64,000 nucleotides of DNA from Chinchilla lanigera (GCF_000276665.1 NW_004955416.1:7865735-7929734), one strand, 5' to 3'. Positions 10,820 through 22,174 are shown, counted from the first letter of the stretch. Translations and numbers: made by a program. The notes: generated by a model from the letters alone, not told the origin.

Positions 10820-10950
10820 AGTTACAGATTTACAGCAAAATTGAAAGGATAGGTGCATGTTTGAAATATGCAAAAGGAGAATGAAGGGGCCCTATTTATG
10901 CCCAAGAAAAAAATGGCATACATAAATTGTTTTTATCACTATTTCTTGAA

Positions 10951-11017
10951 TTTACATGAAAGCTTTTAAAGTGACTGAAGAACTTTTATTTACATGAAAG
11001 CTCCTGAGTGACTGAAG
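10951..11017 (+). repeat. two-copy direct repeat, about 30 bp
   Basis: tttacatgaaagc...gtgactgaag occurs at 10951-10980 and, slightly altered, at 10989-11017, separated by 8 bases. A small tandem duplication of unique intron sequence. Confidence 0.85.
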
Positions 11018-11651
11018 TACACTTGGCAGTTTTAGGACCAAGTTCAGTAGGCTCTGTCACAGATTAGGGACCTGGAATCACAGAATATACTCAGGTATAT
11101 CTGGGAATCTTGTCAACCATGGCACCATTGCATCTGCATCTACACTTACTGTAAGAGTGATACTGTATGTCTCTATGCAGTTCATCTTGTTCCTATACAT
11201 TCTCTATTTTGCAGCTAGAGCAGCAGTTATATTTAATATGGACTATTAATCCCTTCACTGTTCCATGTGAGAAAACCACATTTTCTTCTTTGGTATTTTT
11301 TCTAAGTATATATAGCTATTTAATTTTAAATTGTGGTAAGTAATAGTTGGTAGATATTTGATGGTGGAGTGACAGAAGCCTGCCAAAATAGGCAGAGATG
11401 GCAGCCCAGGCTAGGAGGATCTTGAGTCTTTGTTCTCAGGATTTCTCAGCTTTGTAAAAGCAGTAAGTACCAAGGGAACCCTTTAGGTTAAACACTGTTC
11501 TTTGCAGGGAGGTTCAATCGAGGATTTGGACTCTGAGGTAGAAGAAGTGGTACATCTACTGGAAGATAATGGCAGGATAAAAATAGGCCCTTAGGCGGAG
11601 GACTACGGCATTATGGCCAAAGGGATGTGGGACCTTTCTAAGACCTCATGG
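11018..11651. other. intron, nothing recognised
   Basis: Unique-looking intronic sequence between window exons 13 and 14; no repeat, ORF or RNA recognised. Confidence 0.5.
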
Positions 11652-11865
11652 TAGTGGTGGTGAATCTATGACACACACGACAAAGCTGGTATGTAAAAAC
11701 TTCTCTGTCAGCATGAGAACCAAGTCACCCAGCAGCTGAGAGCTATATTTTCTAAACTAACACCTCAGTATTCAGGTTTAACTGCAGTGTTGGCACTTTG
11801 TCATAAATAAATGGGTTTTGGGTTGCAGTTTGGGCATGCGGTCTCTAAAAGGTTCACCATCACTG
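11652..11865 (-). mobile_element. hAT-like non-autonomous DNA transposon, copy A
   Basis: The ends are imperfect inverted repeats: agtggtggtgaatctatg at the left, and ctctaaaaggttcaccatca then ctg at the right. Both ends match the ends of copy B at 37567-37646, in the opposite orientation. Flanks cctcatgg and ccctatag could be a decayed 8-bp target duplication. No transposase coding is visible. The superfamily is inferred from TIR form (CAGTG...) and 8-bp duplication. Confidence 0.75.
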
Positions 11866-12159
11866 CCCTATAGAATCCAATGGTGTATGCCGGGGACATC
11901 AATTTTGCTCATGTTTGGCACTGGCAAATGGGTTCCATAATCAAATTGTGACCACCAACAAAGTGGGTCTGTGAGGTGAGTACAGCTCTACCAAGGCGGC
12001 ATTTCTCCTCATCAAATTTCTATAAGCCTACAACTGCTGAAACCACACACAGCTGCACGGATACCAATCAGTGACCAAGGCAACAAGGTGTGTACCAGAA
12101 GCCTGTTCTGTGAGTGTCCCAGGCCCACAGCCCCTGTTGGCACCCCAGTCTGGAAATAC

Positions 12160-12248
12160 CTTCTCTGCATACTTTTCCCGCTTCCGCTTGCGTTCTTTCA
12201 CCCGGTTGGTTTCCTCCTGCTGCCGTTTCTCTTCCTGCCGTAGTCTTA
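12160..12248 (-). CDS. INO80: INO80 window exon 13 (basic helix)
   Basis: Encodes residues 521-550, RLRQEEKRQQEETNRVKER followed by KRKREKYAEK. It is a highly charged, Glu/Lys/Arg-rich stretch that should form a long helix or coiled coil and includes nuclear-localisation-like basic runs. The acceptor is ttggtag; the donor gtattt is a weak match to consensus, so this junction might be alternatively used. Confidence 0.96.
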
Positions 12249-12399
12249 CTACCAAGGAAAAAATACCATTAAGTATCTGTGGCAGTCATAATCTATTCTC
12301 TGAAATTAAAGGGCTATATCCTCTGATGCTGACATGCTAGGTATGACTTTAGTCTATTTAAGGCAGGTAATTGTGGTTTTCCAACTTGAGAAAGAACAG

Positions 12400-12520
12400 A
12401 GTTCTTGGATTTTCAATAGCTTTTGGGTTCAAACCATGACTCCACTCAATTATCATGGGCCTTTCTCTGCCCCCACCCTCTGCTCAATTATTATTTAGCC
12501 TTCTAATATCTCTGTATTGC
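12400..12520 (+). repeat. possible MIR fragment
   Basis: ttttgggttcaaaccatgac followed by a tccactcaatta stretch resembles the central MIR region. Weak. Confidence 0.35.
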
Positions 12521-12993
12521 ACAGAACAACAAAAGATTTTTAGAGAGCGCTAGCTAACATCAGCTTATTTTTGATGTGCTTCTATGGAAGTCCTCAGAAG
12601 ATCATAGGATAAATCTGAAACCCAATATTCTCAAAAGCCAGAAACACATAGAAGAGGGGTTTGTATGATTACAGCAGTGTAGGCCTTCAAATTCCCTATG
12701 ACAACGTTTCTGGGAGGAGAATAAATAATTACTGATGAGGAGTTGGGCATATCCTCCTCCCTTGTGTAAGCTGAAAGTATATCTGAAGTTGTATTTACTT
12801 TTAAAATACAAATGAATTTTGCCCTGTATTCCACAAAATATCCTTGTTTGGGTCTTACTATAAAATGACAATATAAAATGTGCCCTCCAATAACCCTCTG
12901 GCTTTGTCCAGCCTTGGCACACAGGCAAACGTGCCTTCCGCTCCCAGGCGATAGGCTGCGGAGGACAGGGCACAGAGTACTTAGAATACATAC

Positions 12994-13096
12994 ATTTCTT
13001 CTCCAACTCTTCATCGTCTAGAAGAAGACTAACCACCTCTTTGGGTTTCAAGGTATCTGGCTTGAAGTTCCCACCCGAAATCACCATCCGCTGAAT
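12994..13096 (-). CDS. INO80: INO80 window exon 12
   Basis: Encodes residues 487-521: IQRMVISGGNFKPDTLKPKE, then VVSLLLDDEELEKK. It marks the end of the ATPase core and the start of the C-terminal extension. Acceptor tatgtag, donor gtatgt after a split Leu codon (T|TA). Confidence 0.97.
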
Positions 13097-13649
13097 CTAC
13101 ATAAAGCAGATCAAAACATCATCTCCAGGCATCCATTCCCTCAAGGCAAATATCTGAAAGAATAAACATCTCTCAACCCATTCCTCAAGGAAGTCCTCTG
13201 TTTCCCTATTTTTTGCTTGTTTATCAGACTGGCTCTTCTAGGTAATTTGCCCAAAAGAATAGTAAAAACTTACTTGCTTGGGACTGTTAAATTCACAGCT
13301 AGAAAGCCCAATACTGAATTAGGATAGAAAAAACTGGTTTCTTTAGAAACCAGCAAATTAGGCATTAGGACTCAAAAATGTCACCTTTCTTCCTCTGAAT
13401 ATAACAGTGTGTCTAACATGAGGACCCTTACTAGACTCAATCTGCAGAGCAGCAACCAAGACTGCTATTGTACAGGTTTAGGTTTTCTTTTCTTTTTTTT
13501 CAGAGTAGGTTTTATTTTCTATGTAGAAGAAATTTTAGTTTCCTCATGACTGATGAAAAGGAAGAGCGTCTTAAACAGTGTTAATCTAGTCAATGTGGTT
13601 AAATTCCTATTCTCTCACCAGAACAGCTGTCCCCTTCCCCTGTGCTTAC

Positions 13650-13808
13650 CTCACTCTTCTCCTTGGCTCTCTGCAGAATGCGCTCCTCGATGGTACCTTT
13701 ACAGATGAGCCGGTATACAGTAACCTGCTTTGTCTGCCCTAAGCGGTGGGCCCTGTCCATGGCCTGCTGATCTACAGTGGGGTTCCAGTCACTATCATAG
13801 AAAATCAC
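13650..13808 (-). CDS. INO80: INO80 window exon 11 (helicase motif VI)
   Basis: Encodes residues 434-486, [10 protein letters not shown] followed by [15 protein letters not shown] and ending [18 protein letters not shown] is motif VI, with the arginine fingers that act on ATP bound in lobe 1. It ends in the brace-helix region typical of Snf2 enzymes ([12 protein letters not shown]). Acceptor tatgcag, donor gtaagc; 53 whole codons. Confidence 0.98.
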
Positions 13809-13904
13809 CTGCATAGGCAAGATGAGGATACAGTAAAGACTGCACCATACTGAGGGTAGGACAACCCAGCCACTCATCTGTTTGCTTGCAATGGATTGGT
13901 GTGG

Positions 13905-14055
13905 GGCAAACTCTGCTGAGCCCTGTGAGTCAGGCTCTAGTGTGTATACACAGCTCTCTGAATTCTCCCCACAATCCCATGAATAGCTTCCATGTTACCA
14001 ACAAGGAGGAGACTGGCCTGAGATCACAATGATCAGCTGAGCTGGGGTCTAACAA
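13905..14055 (+). repeat. MIR SINE (old)
   Basis: acaatcccatgaatagcttc...aacaaggaggagactggcc...agctgagctggggtc follows the conserved MIR core in order. Confidence 0.65.
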
Positions 14056-14100
14056 AATAATCTTCTTTAACATTAGAACAGTATCCCCCTCCTTTTTTTT

Positions 14101-14213
14101 TATTTTTTATTTATTTATTTTTTTGGTTTTGGTTTTTTTCCGGTACCGAGAACCAAACTCATGACCTTGTGCTTGCCAGGTAGGCGCTTTTGCCGCTGAG
14201 CCAAATCCCCAGC
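14101..14213 (-). repeat. young ID SINE with 18-bp target duplication
   Basis: Flanked by atccccctcctttttttt at 14083-14100 and 14214-14231. The body has ggtaccgagaaccaaactc, cttgccaggtaggcgc and ccgctgagccaaatcccc. Confidence 0.92.
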
Positions 14214-14223
14214 ATCCCCCTCC

Positions 14224-14516
14224 TTTTTTTTTAAATAGATAAGGTCTCGCTATCAAGTTCAGGCTGGCCTTAAACTACGTAGCCCAGGCTGGCCTCAAAT
14301 TTGTGGCAATCCTCCTGTCTCAGTCTTCAGAGTGCAGGGATTACAGGCATGTGCCACCACGCCTGCCCCTCCCCCAGCTTTCTTACAGTACCCTTTTGGT
14401 TTTGCCTTTTTTGAGTCATGGTCTTGCTATGTAGCTCAGACTGGCCTTGAACTCACGAGGTAGTCCATGCTGGCCCCAAACTCTTGGCAGTCCTGCCCCA
14501 GCCTCACCCAGCTTGG
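14224..14516 (-). repeat. two B1 SINEs
   Basis: Copies at about 14224-14368 and 14396-14516, with ggtctcgctatc / ggtcttgctatg starts and internal block duplication. The second lacks the ggattacag end. Confidence 0.85.
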
Positions 14517-14585
14517 TTTGCTTTTTAAATGAGATTAGCTTCAAATTTTTTTAGTGAAACTTGTTTTAAACAGGGTCTCACTATA

Positions 14586-14901
14586 TGAGGTATGATGAAA
14601 AGTATGGTGAAAGTTTAAAAATTTTTATTATAGTAAAAGACATATTAAGCCCCCTCAAAATACTCCTCTTCATTTTAAACACATGTGCCCACATGTGTTT
14701 TTCTCATTTTTGCCACTTTCTAAGGCAGTTCTAGAAGCCCTCTTTCATTAATTTTGTCTTTGGGAAGAGCCAAAAGTGTCATGGTGCCAGACTCTGTAAA
14801 TAAGGTGAATGAAGACATACCATAATGTTTTATGAGCCTACTTTTCTGTGGTATGGCACTCACCAGGAGCACTCACCAGATTTGTTTTTATCATACCTTG
14901 T
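14586..14901 (-). mobile_element. decayed mariner (Tc1/mariner) element
   Basis: Terminal inverted repeats tgaggtatgatgaaaa (14586-14601) and its counterpart tttttatcataccttg (14885-14900) match at 13 of 16 positions, with TA dinucleotides flanking. On the minus strand the interior resembles the C terminus of a mariner transposase: an SLAP*HFWLFPK block (expected LAPCDF-LFPK) and, in another frame, EEEYFEGA, interrupted by stops. Much of the transposase is missing. Confidence 0.78.
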
Positions 14902-15040
14902 TAAAGACACGAATGAGTCTTTCTAATGATGGGATAAGTGTTGAAGTAAGGGGAAATATTCTGAGGTGGATTAATGGCAATGTCTTTTAATTAATAAATT
15001 TTTAAAAATTTAAACATTCACTATGTATTTTGATTACCTC

Positions 15041-15092
15041 CTGTACAGTCCAGGCTGGCCTTGAACTCATGATCCTCTTGGCTCAGCCTCCA
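15041..15092 (-). repeat. B1 fragment
   Basis: gtccaggctggccttgaact followed by catgatcctcttggctcagc. The rest of 15093-15816 is unique-looking intron. Confidence 0.75.
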
Positions 15093-15816
15093 TACCCCCA
15101 ACAAGATCCCTGTTTTTAACACAGGTTAGAATTCTTGGGGAAGAAAGTGCTAACTGTCTACCAATGAAAAATTATTTGTGAAGGCTTATTATTAATCTAG
15201 TGTCCACAGACCTGATTTAGAAGTACATTAACACTTGTCGCTTGTACAGGAATAGCGCAAATCTGACCCCAAGATATTTTAGGGTTTCAAACAGGACATA
15301 TAAAATTCCAGAAAGTTCATTTTAAGCATGGACAATGACAATAATGTAAGGCAAAGAAGGTCAGAGTGAACAAAAATGAGACCTCCTGTTGGACTAGGGG
15401 ACAACATTACCTGTTCCACATCCCTAAATGACACATGTAGAGACTCAAACCTGGGGCAATGAATCAGCATGACTCCATCACGGAGAGGCCAATACCATGA
15501 ATCACTGCATAGGACGGCCGGAACATTCACACTTTCCTAGAAGTCTCAGGGGTAACCACAGCCCTGATTCAACTTGGGTTCTTTTGGGTTCACAAGCACT
15601 AATATTGAAGCTCAATTTAACTAAATTTACAATTTAACTTCAAATAAATCTGAAATTTAGCGGCTACTTATCCTTTAGATTAAAAGAGGTGAGAGATTTG
15701 GGAAGACAACAGAATAGGATGTTTTAAAAAAAAAGAATAGGATGCTTTATAGAAAAATACACAGAAAAAAAAAGAAATGTGTTTAAGACAATAATCAGGT
15801 TAAAACAAGAATAACA

Positions 15817-15903
15817 GGACTGGGGATGTAGCTTATGGTAGAGTACTTGCCTAGCATCCTGGAAATTCTGGGTTTGATCCCCAGGACTGCCAAAACCAAA
15901 ATG
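15817..15903 (+). repeat. ID-type SINE
   Basis: actggggatgtagcttatgg, agtacttgcctagcat, gggtttgatccccagga: an older ID type than the cgcctgcctggcaag copies. Confidence 0.82.
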
Positions 15904-16891
15904 AAACAAAACAAAGCAATAGTGAGAGTGAGAGAATGAGAAACCACAACAGAGATGTTTGCTATCAGATTTGACATTCAAATAAACACTGGGTTACTCA
16001 TGACATGAACTGGGGCAGCGGGGCAAGGCACCGGAGATGGACAGAGATAACACCTATGTTTCATAATCTGGTTTACGAAGGTAAGTGAGCTCAGGGAGAT
16101 GTTCTAGGAAAAAACAAGTAATTATAGGACTGAACAACTGACTTCCTAGGAAAGATTAAAGCAAGTCAACCTTCTGTGCGTGGCCCAGCAGTGACTAAGG
16201 GGATACATATGAATGCCAGCACCTTCATAAAGTTGTAAACATCAATCCTTGCAGGCATGGGGGCAGGGAGCCGAGATCTGAGATGGGGTGGAAGGGCTAC
16301 TATATAAGTTGATGAGAGGGAGTTTCAGAAGTGAGAAGTGAAATGGAAAACAAGAAAATTTCAACAGTAACAAATGGAAAAAGCTGGACCAACACTAGAG
16401 GTTGGAGCTTTTTCTCCCAAGAGAATCTATGGAAATTTAGCCCCTTGGCAGGAATAAAAGCTGACCCATCAACACAGGATTCTGCATACGCTACTAGGGG
16501 ACAAAAGCTCCTCCCTCTTTCTACATGTAGTATTTGAAACAGGTCTGACAGAGAAACAAAAATGAACAGGCAGTTTATTATAACTACGTCTCATAAACAG
16601 AGTTAAATGCAAAGCTATCCCCATTGCAGGAAGAATATACAAAGAGCACCACTGACAGTGAGGGGCAGCTGCTACTCATTACTTGCTGAAATCATGTTTT
16701 TATTAATCAACTGGGAGAGCGATTCCCACTATTCACAAATACATGTTTACGTATTAATTTTCAATCATGAGAGATTCAGTTTTTCCTGACATTAAAGCTG
16801 ACTATCCTCTTCCTTGTGCATAAATGGTTCTGGGATCTCCCAAAGCTAAGCACAAAGGAAAAATGCCAGACAAGTAGTTAAACCTGTTGTT

Positions 16892-16892
<1 letters not shown>
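15904..16892. other. intron, nothing recognised
   Basis: Unique-looking sequence between window exons 10 and 11 with only short chance ORFs. Confidence 0.5.

Positions 16893-16973
<81 letters not shown>
16893..16973. repeat. (CT)n(CA)n compound microsatellite
   Basis: About 20 CT units run directly into about 16 CA units; likely polymorphic. Confidence 0.97.
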
Positions 16974-16974
<1 letters not shown>

Positions 16975-17341
16975 ATTAACTTGAACATACAAAACAAAAC
17001 ATAGCCTAAAAATTAATTTCAATCTTACTGTTCCATTTTTCTAAGGAATATAGCTGGACCTTCTAATTTACAAGTGAATCTCAAATTATATTAAAATATA
17101 AATTATTTTGGAATTTAGAACTTAGAGGACAAAGAGCATCTTCCACCCTCTAGAATGAAAAAGGAATTCCTAACTTCTATTCCTCTAGGGTTAGGGGCCT
17201 CGGTCTATTTTGGTTCTTTGTGGCTGGGAGGAGTTTCTCACTCCCAAAGAGTAAACTACCTTTGCAAGCGTGGAGATCTCCTCCAAATCTGTTTACCTGC
17301 TAGGTGAGCAAAGTGGCTAAGTAGTGAGTTTAAAAGCCAAT

Positions 17342-17450
17342 GTGGCTGGGCATGGTGGTGCATACTTATGATTTCACATTTGGTAGGCTGAGGCCGGAGG
17401 GTTGCTAAGAGTTCAAGGCCAGCCTGGGCTACATAGCAAGACCCTGTCTC

Positions 17451-17479
<29 letters not shown>
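17342..17479 (+). repeat. B1 SINE with 30-base A tail
   Basis: tggctgggcatggtggtgc, then gttcaaggccagcctgggct and acatagcaagaccctgtctc with a pure A tail. Confidence 0.93.
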
Positions 17480-17482
<3 letters not shown>

Positions 17483-17896
17483 AACCCAAACTGCTTAGAA
17501 GACCCTGCCTCAAACAAACAAAAAAACCAACCAACCAACCAACAAATCTGTTTATCTTTTTGACTGCTATTCAAATGAAGAACTAGAGAAGCTAGTTTAG
17601 AAACTATAGACCAAACCCAAAAAAGGGAAGACAGGACAGGAAACACATTTTTAAAAAACAAATTTATGCTAATTCTCCCAGATGATCTCATCTGGCCTCA
17701 CAGTCTTAATTATTATATATGATCTGGTGATTCCAAAATGTACCTTCAGCCCAAATTTTTCATCCTGCTGCCTGCCTGGCATGCCATTTAATGTCTGATG
17801 CTTCTGGTTTTCCCACTTCTACCATTCTTCTAGCATTTCATACACTACCCCACACCTGCAACAAAGGCCAGAGGGGGGACATTTAACATTCAAGCT

Positions 17897-18030
17897 AAGC
17901 GGGGTACGGTGGTGTGAGACTGTAGTTCTAGCACTTGGGAGGCTGGGCCAGGAGAAAACTTGAGCCCAGAAGTTTAACATCAGTGTGGACAACACAGCGA
18001 GACCCTGATCCTGTCTCAAAGACCAAACCA
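17897..18030 (+). repeat. B1 SINE, diverged
   Basis: gcggggtacggtggtgtgag, gcacttgggaggctgggcca, cacagcgagaccctgatc. Confidence 0.85.
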
Positions 18031-18103
18031 AACCCAAGCTTGATCATGTTGCTTCCCTATTCAAATTCTAATACCACTCAGAACCTACCCTATCTCAAAA
18101 GTC

Positions 18104-18246
18104 TTTTGTTTTTGACACAGGGTCTCACTATGTAATCCAGGCTGGTTTTGAACTATGTAGCCCAAGGTGGCCTCAAATACTCAGCTATCCTCCTGTCTCA
18201 GCCTTCCAAGTGATGGGATTACAAGCGTGCACCACCATGCCAAGCT
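18104..18246 (-). repeat. B1 SINE
   Basis: gacacagggtctcactatg through gggattacaagcgtgcacca to ccatgccaagc, with the internal block duplication. Confidence 0.92.
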
Positions 18247-18843
18247 AAAAGTCTTTACCATGGCCTACTAAGCCCTGCAGGATCTGCTTCTGGGACACCT
18301 GTCTCTGATTAATTCCCCCCGGCCCCTCACTGATTATACCTGCTTTGGGCTCCTTACTGTTCTTTGATTACGTCAGGCATGTTCTCACCCCAGGGCTTCA
18401 ACTCATCTGCTTAGCTGGAATGCACTTCTTTCTGCCAGGGAGATGCTCTGGCTTGCTTCTTCACTTTCTTCAGATCTTGCCTCAAATGTCATCTTACCAG
18501 AAAGGCCTTCCCAACTTACATAAAACAGCAACCCCAATCATTCTACCATTCCTTACCTGCTGCATTTTTTTTTTTATAACATTCATATTGGGCCTTTAAA
18601 TTTTGCTTATACTGTATCTAGTAAAAGTTCTAGAAACCTGTAATTTCTAGTAGGGTAGGAGTGGGAGATAAAGTTTTAAGAAATATAATTGAAGTATATA
18701 AATGTAATTTCTAGTAATTAAGAGGACAGAAACAAACTTCATTTTGTTGCATGCTGAATTCCTAGTACCTAAAACAGTGCTGGACTTTGGCTAATACTCA
18801 TTGTATGTGTGCTGAATGGATGAATGAATGAACAAATGAAGGA
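18247..18843 (+). repeat. L2 LINE, 3' end
   Basis: Follows the L2 3' end in order: accatggcctactaagccct, then ttgcctcaaatgtcatctta, ccagaaaggccttccc, and the terminal acagtgctgg...gctgaatggatgaatgaatg. Ancient, truncated and non-coding. Confidence 0.8.
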
Positions 18844-19177
18844 ACTGGTCCATAGAAATAGACTTGCTTTCATGCTGTGGTCAAAGTCCAGTATGTACAA
18901 TAATAACAACATAATGATAGCCTGAGTAGGGCAAGAGGCCTGGAAAGTCACATGACACATGAGTGAGGTTTGAAAAGCAAACAAAGTTTACCAGATAGAA
19001 GAGGTAGCTCATAGGAACATAATCGAGGCTGAGGGAAGATTGACTGCAACAGTGCAATTGGCATGGGAGTTCACAAGACTAAAGTCATTTATCTTCCGGA
19101 ACATGCATTGTTGAAGGAAAACTGGCCTGCCAATTACACTGGAAATGTAGAGGAAGAAAGCCCATAATGGTCTGTAT

Positions 19178-19398
19178 GTAGCTGGGTATGGTGGTCCAAG
19201 CCTCTAATCCTAGCACTTGAGGAGGCTGAGGCAGGAGGATTATGTGTGTGTGTGGTTTTTTTTTTGTTGTTGTCAGGAATCGAACTCAGGACCTTCCACT
19301 TGCCAGGCAGGCACTTGTGCCACTGAGCTATATCCCCAGCCCTATGTGTGTTGTTTAAGGCCAGGCTGGAATACATAGTGAGACCCTGTCTCAACCAC
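19178..19398 (+). repeat. B1 SINE split by a minus-strand ID insertion
   Basis: B1 halves 19178-19250 and 19343-19398. The ID (about 19253-19342) has gtcaggaatcgaactcagga, cttgccaggcaggcac and cactgagctatatcccc. tatgtgtg is duplicated at the joint. Confidence 0.9.
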
Positions 19399-20023
19399 AG
19401 CCCACACCACACCACACCCCACCAGAACAAAAAGAGCCTTGTATGCCTGCAAGGCAACTTATACTTTATCTTATGTATTTAAGTTTTAAGTAAAGGAGTA
19501 AAAGGGTCACTACAAACTGGTATAAACTAATAGAATAAGACCACAACAAAGAATGGATATGGATTAGCAGGTATGGGGTTAGGTCCCAAGACTGGAGCCC
19601 AAAAGATCAGCTTCAGGAGGAAGTAATGAACCTTGTTCTCACAAAACTGAGAGTATGACTACATTGGGATTATATGGAAATGCTTAACAAAAGATCAGAG
19701 AACCAAGAAAAAACAAGAATAAGGGTTAAATTTACACCGTGTGATATGGCATGAGCCATCACACGAGAGAAGCCAAAATACCTGACATCATCACTGACAG
19801 CATTCCCACAAGGTGACAGCACTTGATGATGTGCATCTACCCAGCTGTGCCTCCGTGGGTCCTCAAGCCCTGAAGCCCTGGCCCATCTGGTTACCTGGCT
19901 GACAAGGTTTTAAACAGCAAGGAAGGGAAATCTGAATCCTCTAGTGATAGTGATATTACAGAATCTGTTTTTCTTGAAGGCAAGCAGTTTAACGACACAG
20001 TAGTTAATAAAGACAAAGAGTGA
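19399..20023. other. intron, nothing recognised
   Basis: Unique-looking sequence before window exon 10 in plus coordinates; no coding or repeat signal seen. Confidence 0.45.
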
Positions 20024-20312
20024 CCTGGCTGCTATGGCACAAACCTGTAATCCCAGCTGCTTGGGAAGATAAGGGAGAAGATCACCCAGGCAATTTAGTG
20101 AGACTTGTCTCAAAATTTAGGTGGGCATAGTGGTACATGCCTATAATTCCATCATTCTGGAAGGTTGAGGCAGGAGGACTGCAAGTTCAAGTCTAGCCTG
20201 GCCAATTTAATAACTTAGTGAGAATGTGTCTATAAATATAAAATTTAAAAAAGAGCTGTGGATGTAGCTCAGCAGGAAGGTCCTGGGTTCATTCCCCAAT
20301 ACCATAAAAAAC
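20024..20312 (+). repeat. two B1 copies followed by an ID-like piece
   Basis: B1 at 20024-20118 and 20119-20252, then gctgtggatgtagctcagca...gggttcattccccaatacc to 20312. B1 plus ID in one orientation suggests an old composite SINE. Confidence 0.78.
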
Positions 20313-20460
20313 AAAACAAAACAAAACAAAAAAAAACCAAACAGAATAAACAGGAAAGTTCAAAAGTTAAGCTAAATAAATGTTCTGTGAATGGCATATT
20401 TATTGTTGAAACCTACTGTGTAAGTGTTATGCACTGAGAACATGTGCTCTTGTTACTTAC

Positions 20461-20533
20461 TGTATCTGCAGCTGTGAGATTGATACCCAGTCCTCCAGCT
20501 CGTGTGCTTAATAGGAACACAAAGATGTCATTC
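20461..20533 (-). CDS. INO80: INO80 window exon 10 (helicase motif V)
   Basis: Encodes residues 409-433, including [27 protein letters not shown] (about residues 418-425) is helicase motif V, which contacts DNA and couples it to ATP hydrolysis. Only 73 nt, between introns of 6.6 and 6.9 kb. Acceptor ttctgcag, donor gtaagt. Confidence 0.98.
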
Positions 20534-20851
20534 CTGCAGAAAAGGGAGGGAAATGTTAAGGGGAAAACTGAACAGGAGGAATGGAATGTGGCCAGAGAGA
20601 CCTCTGTTTACAGAACATCGAGTCTAGGACTAGATAGTCTTTTAGAGGTTTCCTAGGCCTACTGAGGTTCCCTTGAAAAACTGTACACAGGAACTCTGTC
20701 ACTAAAGCCAGATGGTGGAAATCATCTTCCAAACTGCATAGAAATTTTGCTGCCCATTAGTATGTGACTGATAGGCAACACAACCACAAACATAATAAAT
20801 ATAAGAGAAAATGTCACCATGGAACACAGACCTTTCTCCACACTGACAGCC

Positions 20852-21347
20852 ACTTTTTTTTTTCTTTTTTGAGACAGGGTCTGGCTATGCAGTTAAGGCT
20901 GGCCTTGAGCTCACTTTGTAGCCCAGGCTGGTCTGGAACTCGCAATGATCTTCCTGTCTCAGCCTGCCGAGTGCTCGGATTACAGGTGTGTGCCACCACG
21001 CCTGGCTCCACTGATAGCCGTTTATTTACTCATTTAGGAATTTTAAAATAGGTCTTTTTTTTTCTTTTTTTTTTTAAGACAAGGTCTCACTATGCACTTC
21101 AGGCTGGTCTTGAACTCACTTTGTAGCCCAGGATGGCCTCAAATTCACAATAATCCTCCTGCCTCAGCCTCCCGAGTTCCTGGGATTACCGATTTACAGG
21201 TGTGCACCACCTGTAAAATGGTTTAAAATAGGGTCTTGCTAAGTAGTTCAGCCCAACATTGAACTCACTATATAGCCTAGACTGAAAGAAAGTGATTCAT
21301 CAGTCTCTTGGGTACTGGGATTATAGGTGTGTGCCACCACACCTGAC
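20852..21347 (-). repeat. three B1 SINEs in a row
   Basis: Copies at 20852-21008, 21054-21215 and 21224-21347, decreasingly intact; the first two show quasi-dimeric structure. Confidence 0.9.
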
Positions 21348-21452
21348 AGTCATATTTTTAACAAAGTCAAACCATTTTTAGTTCATATAGAGATGTCAAA
21401 TAAATCAGTATTTCCTAGTGCTTCCCTTCAGAATAATGAACTCCAATAATGA

Positions 21453-21589
21453 AGGCTGGGCATGGTGGTGCATACCTGTAATCCTGGTACTTAGGAGGCT
21501 GAGGCAGGAGGATTGCTTTGAGTTTGAGGCCGGCCTGGGTTACACAATGAGTTCAAGGCCACCCTGAACTATATAGCAAGACTCTGTCT

Positions 21590-21624
<35 letters not shown>
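21453..21624 (+). repeat. B1 SINE with 34-base A tail
   Basis: ggctgggcatggtggtgca, then gaggccggcctgggttacac and caaggccaccctgaactata, showing the internal duplication. Confidence 0.93.
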
Positions 21625-21626
<2 letters not shown>

Positions 21627-21828
21627 CAAAGAAAGTTAAGTCCCAGAAAAATAACCCGAGGCTAAGGACAAAGACCCAACCTATGACTTCTATGTATTAA
21701 ATTAAATTTAAGATTAACCCATGAAGATAGGCTGAAATTAAGGTACTTTTGGATGAATGCCAGTATTATACAGCTCCTACATAAAAACAATTAGAGATTT
21801 TCTGTTTCCTTTTGCACCCTGGGTCCTT

Positions 21829-21910
21829 TTTTTGTGCATGTATGGTGGTGGGGATCAAACTCAAAGCCTCACATCAGCTAGACAAGCACTTTACCACTGA
21901 GCCACACCCT
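21829..21910 (-). repeat. ID-type SINE
   Basis: ggtggggatcaaactcaaag, gctagacaagcactttacc, actgagccacaccc. Confidence 0.78.
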
Positions 21911-22119
21911 TCTTAAATCCTTTTAAAGAAATTTAGACTTACAAATAAACCAGTAGTTGCCACTGTCATTCATCCTGGCAACAAATACTTAGTGAACACA
22001 GTATTTTTTAGGAACAAAGCCCATGCTAGATCACAAGAAATGGGCTTCTGTCTATAAGATTTATCTCATAAGTTAACAGCAGCTCAGCTGTAGCTTCTTT
22101 CTTGCAAACAGCAAAAATA

Positions 22120-22174
22120 TATTTTAAGATTATCTTTGTTATTTATTTATTTATTTTTATTTTAAGATTATCTT
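22120..22174 (-). mobile_element. tail-only insertion with 17-bp duplication
   Basis: tattttaagattatctt occurs at 22120-22136 and 22158-22174, flanking a 21-base T-rich insert (A-rich on the minus strand) and nothing else. Confidence 0.7.

Noticed and set aside
13599..13877. Separate 92-residue helicase-fragment gene
   Set aside because: It is INO80 window exon 11 read into both introns; the real coding part is 13650-13808.
17256..17534. ORFs containing phrases such as FFETGSCYVAQAGLELL in many places
   Set aside because: These are reverse translations of B1 SINEs and recur wherever a B1 lies in that orientation.
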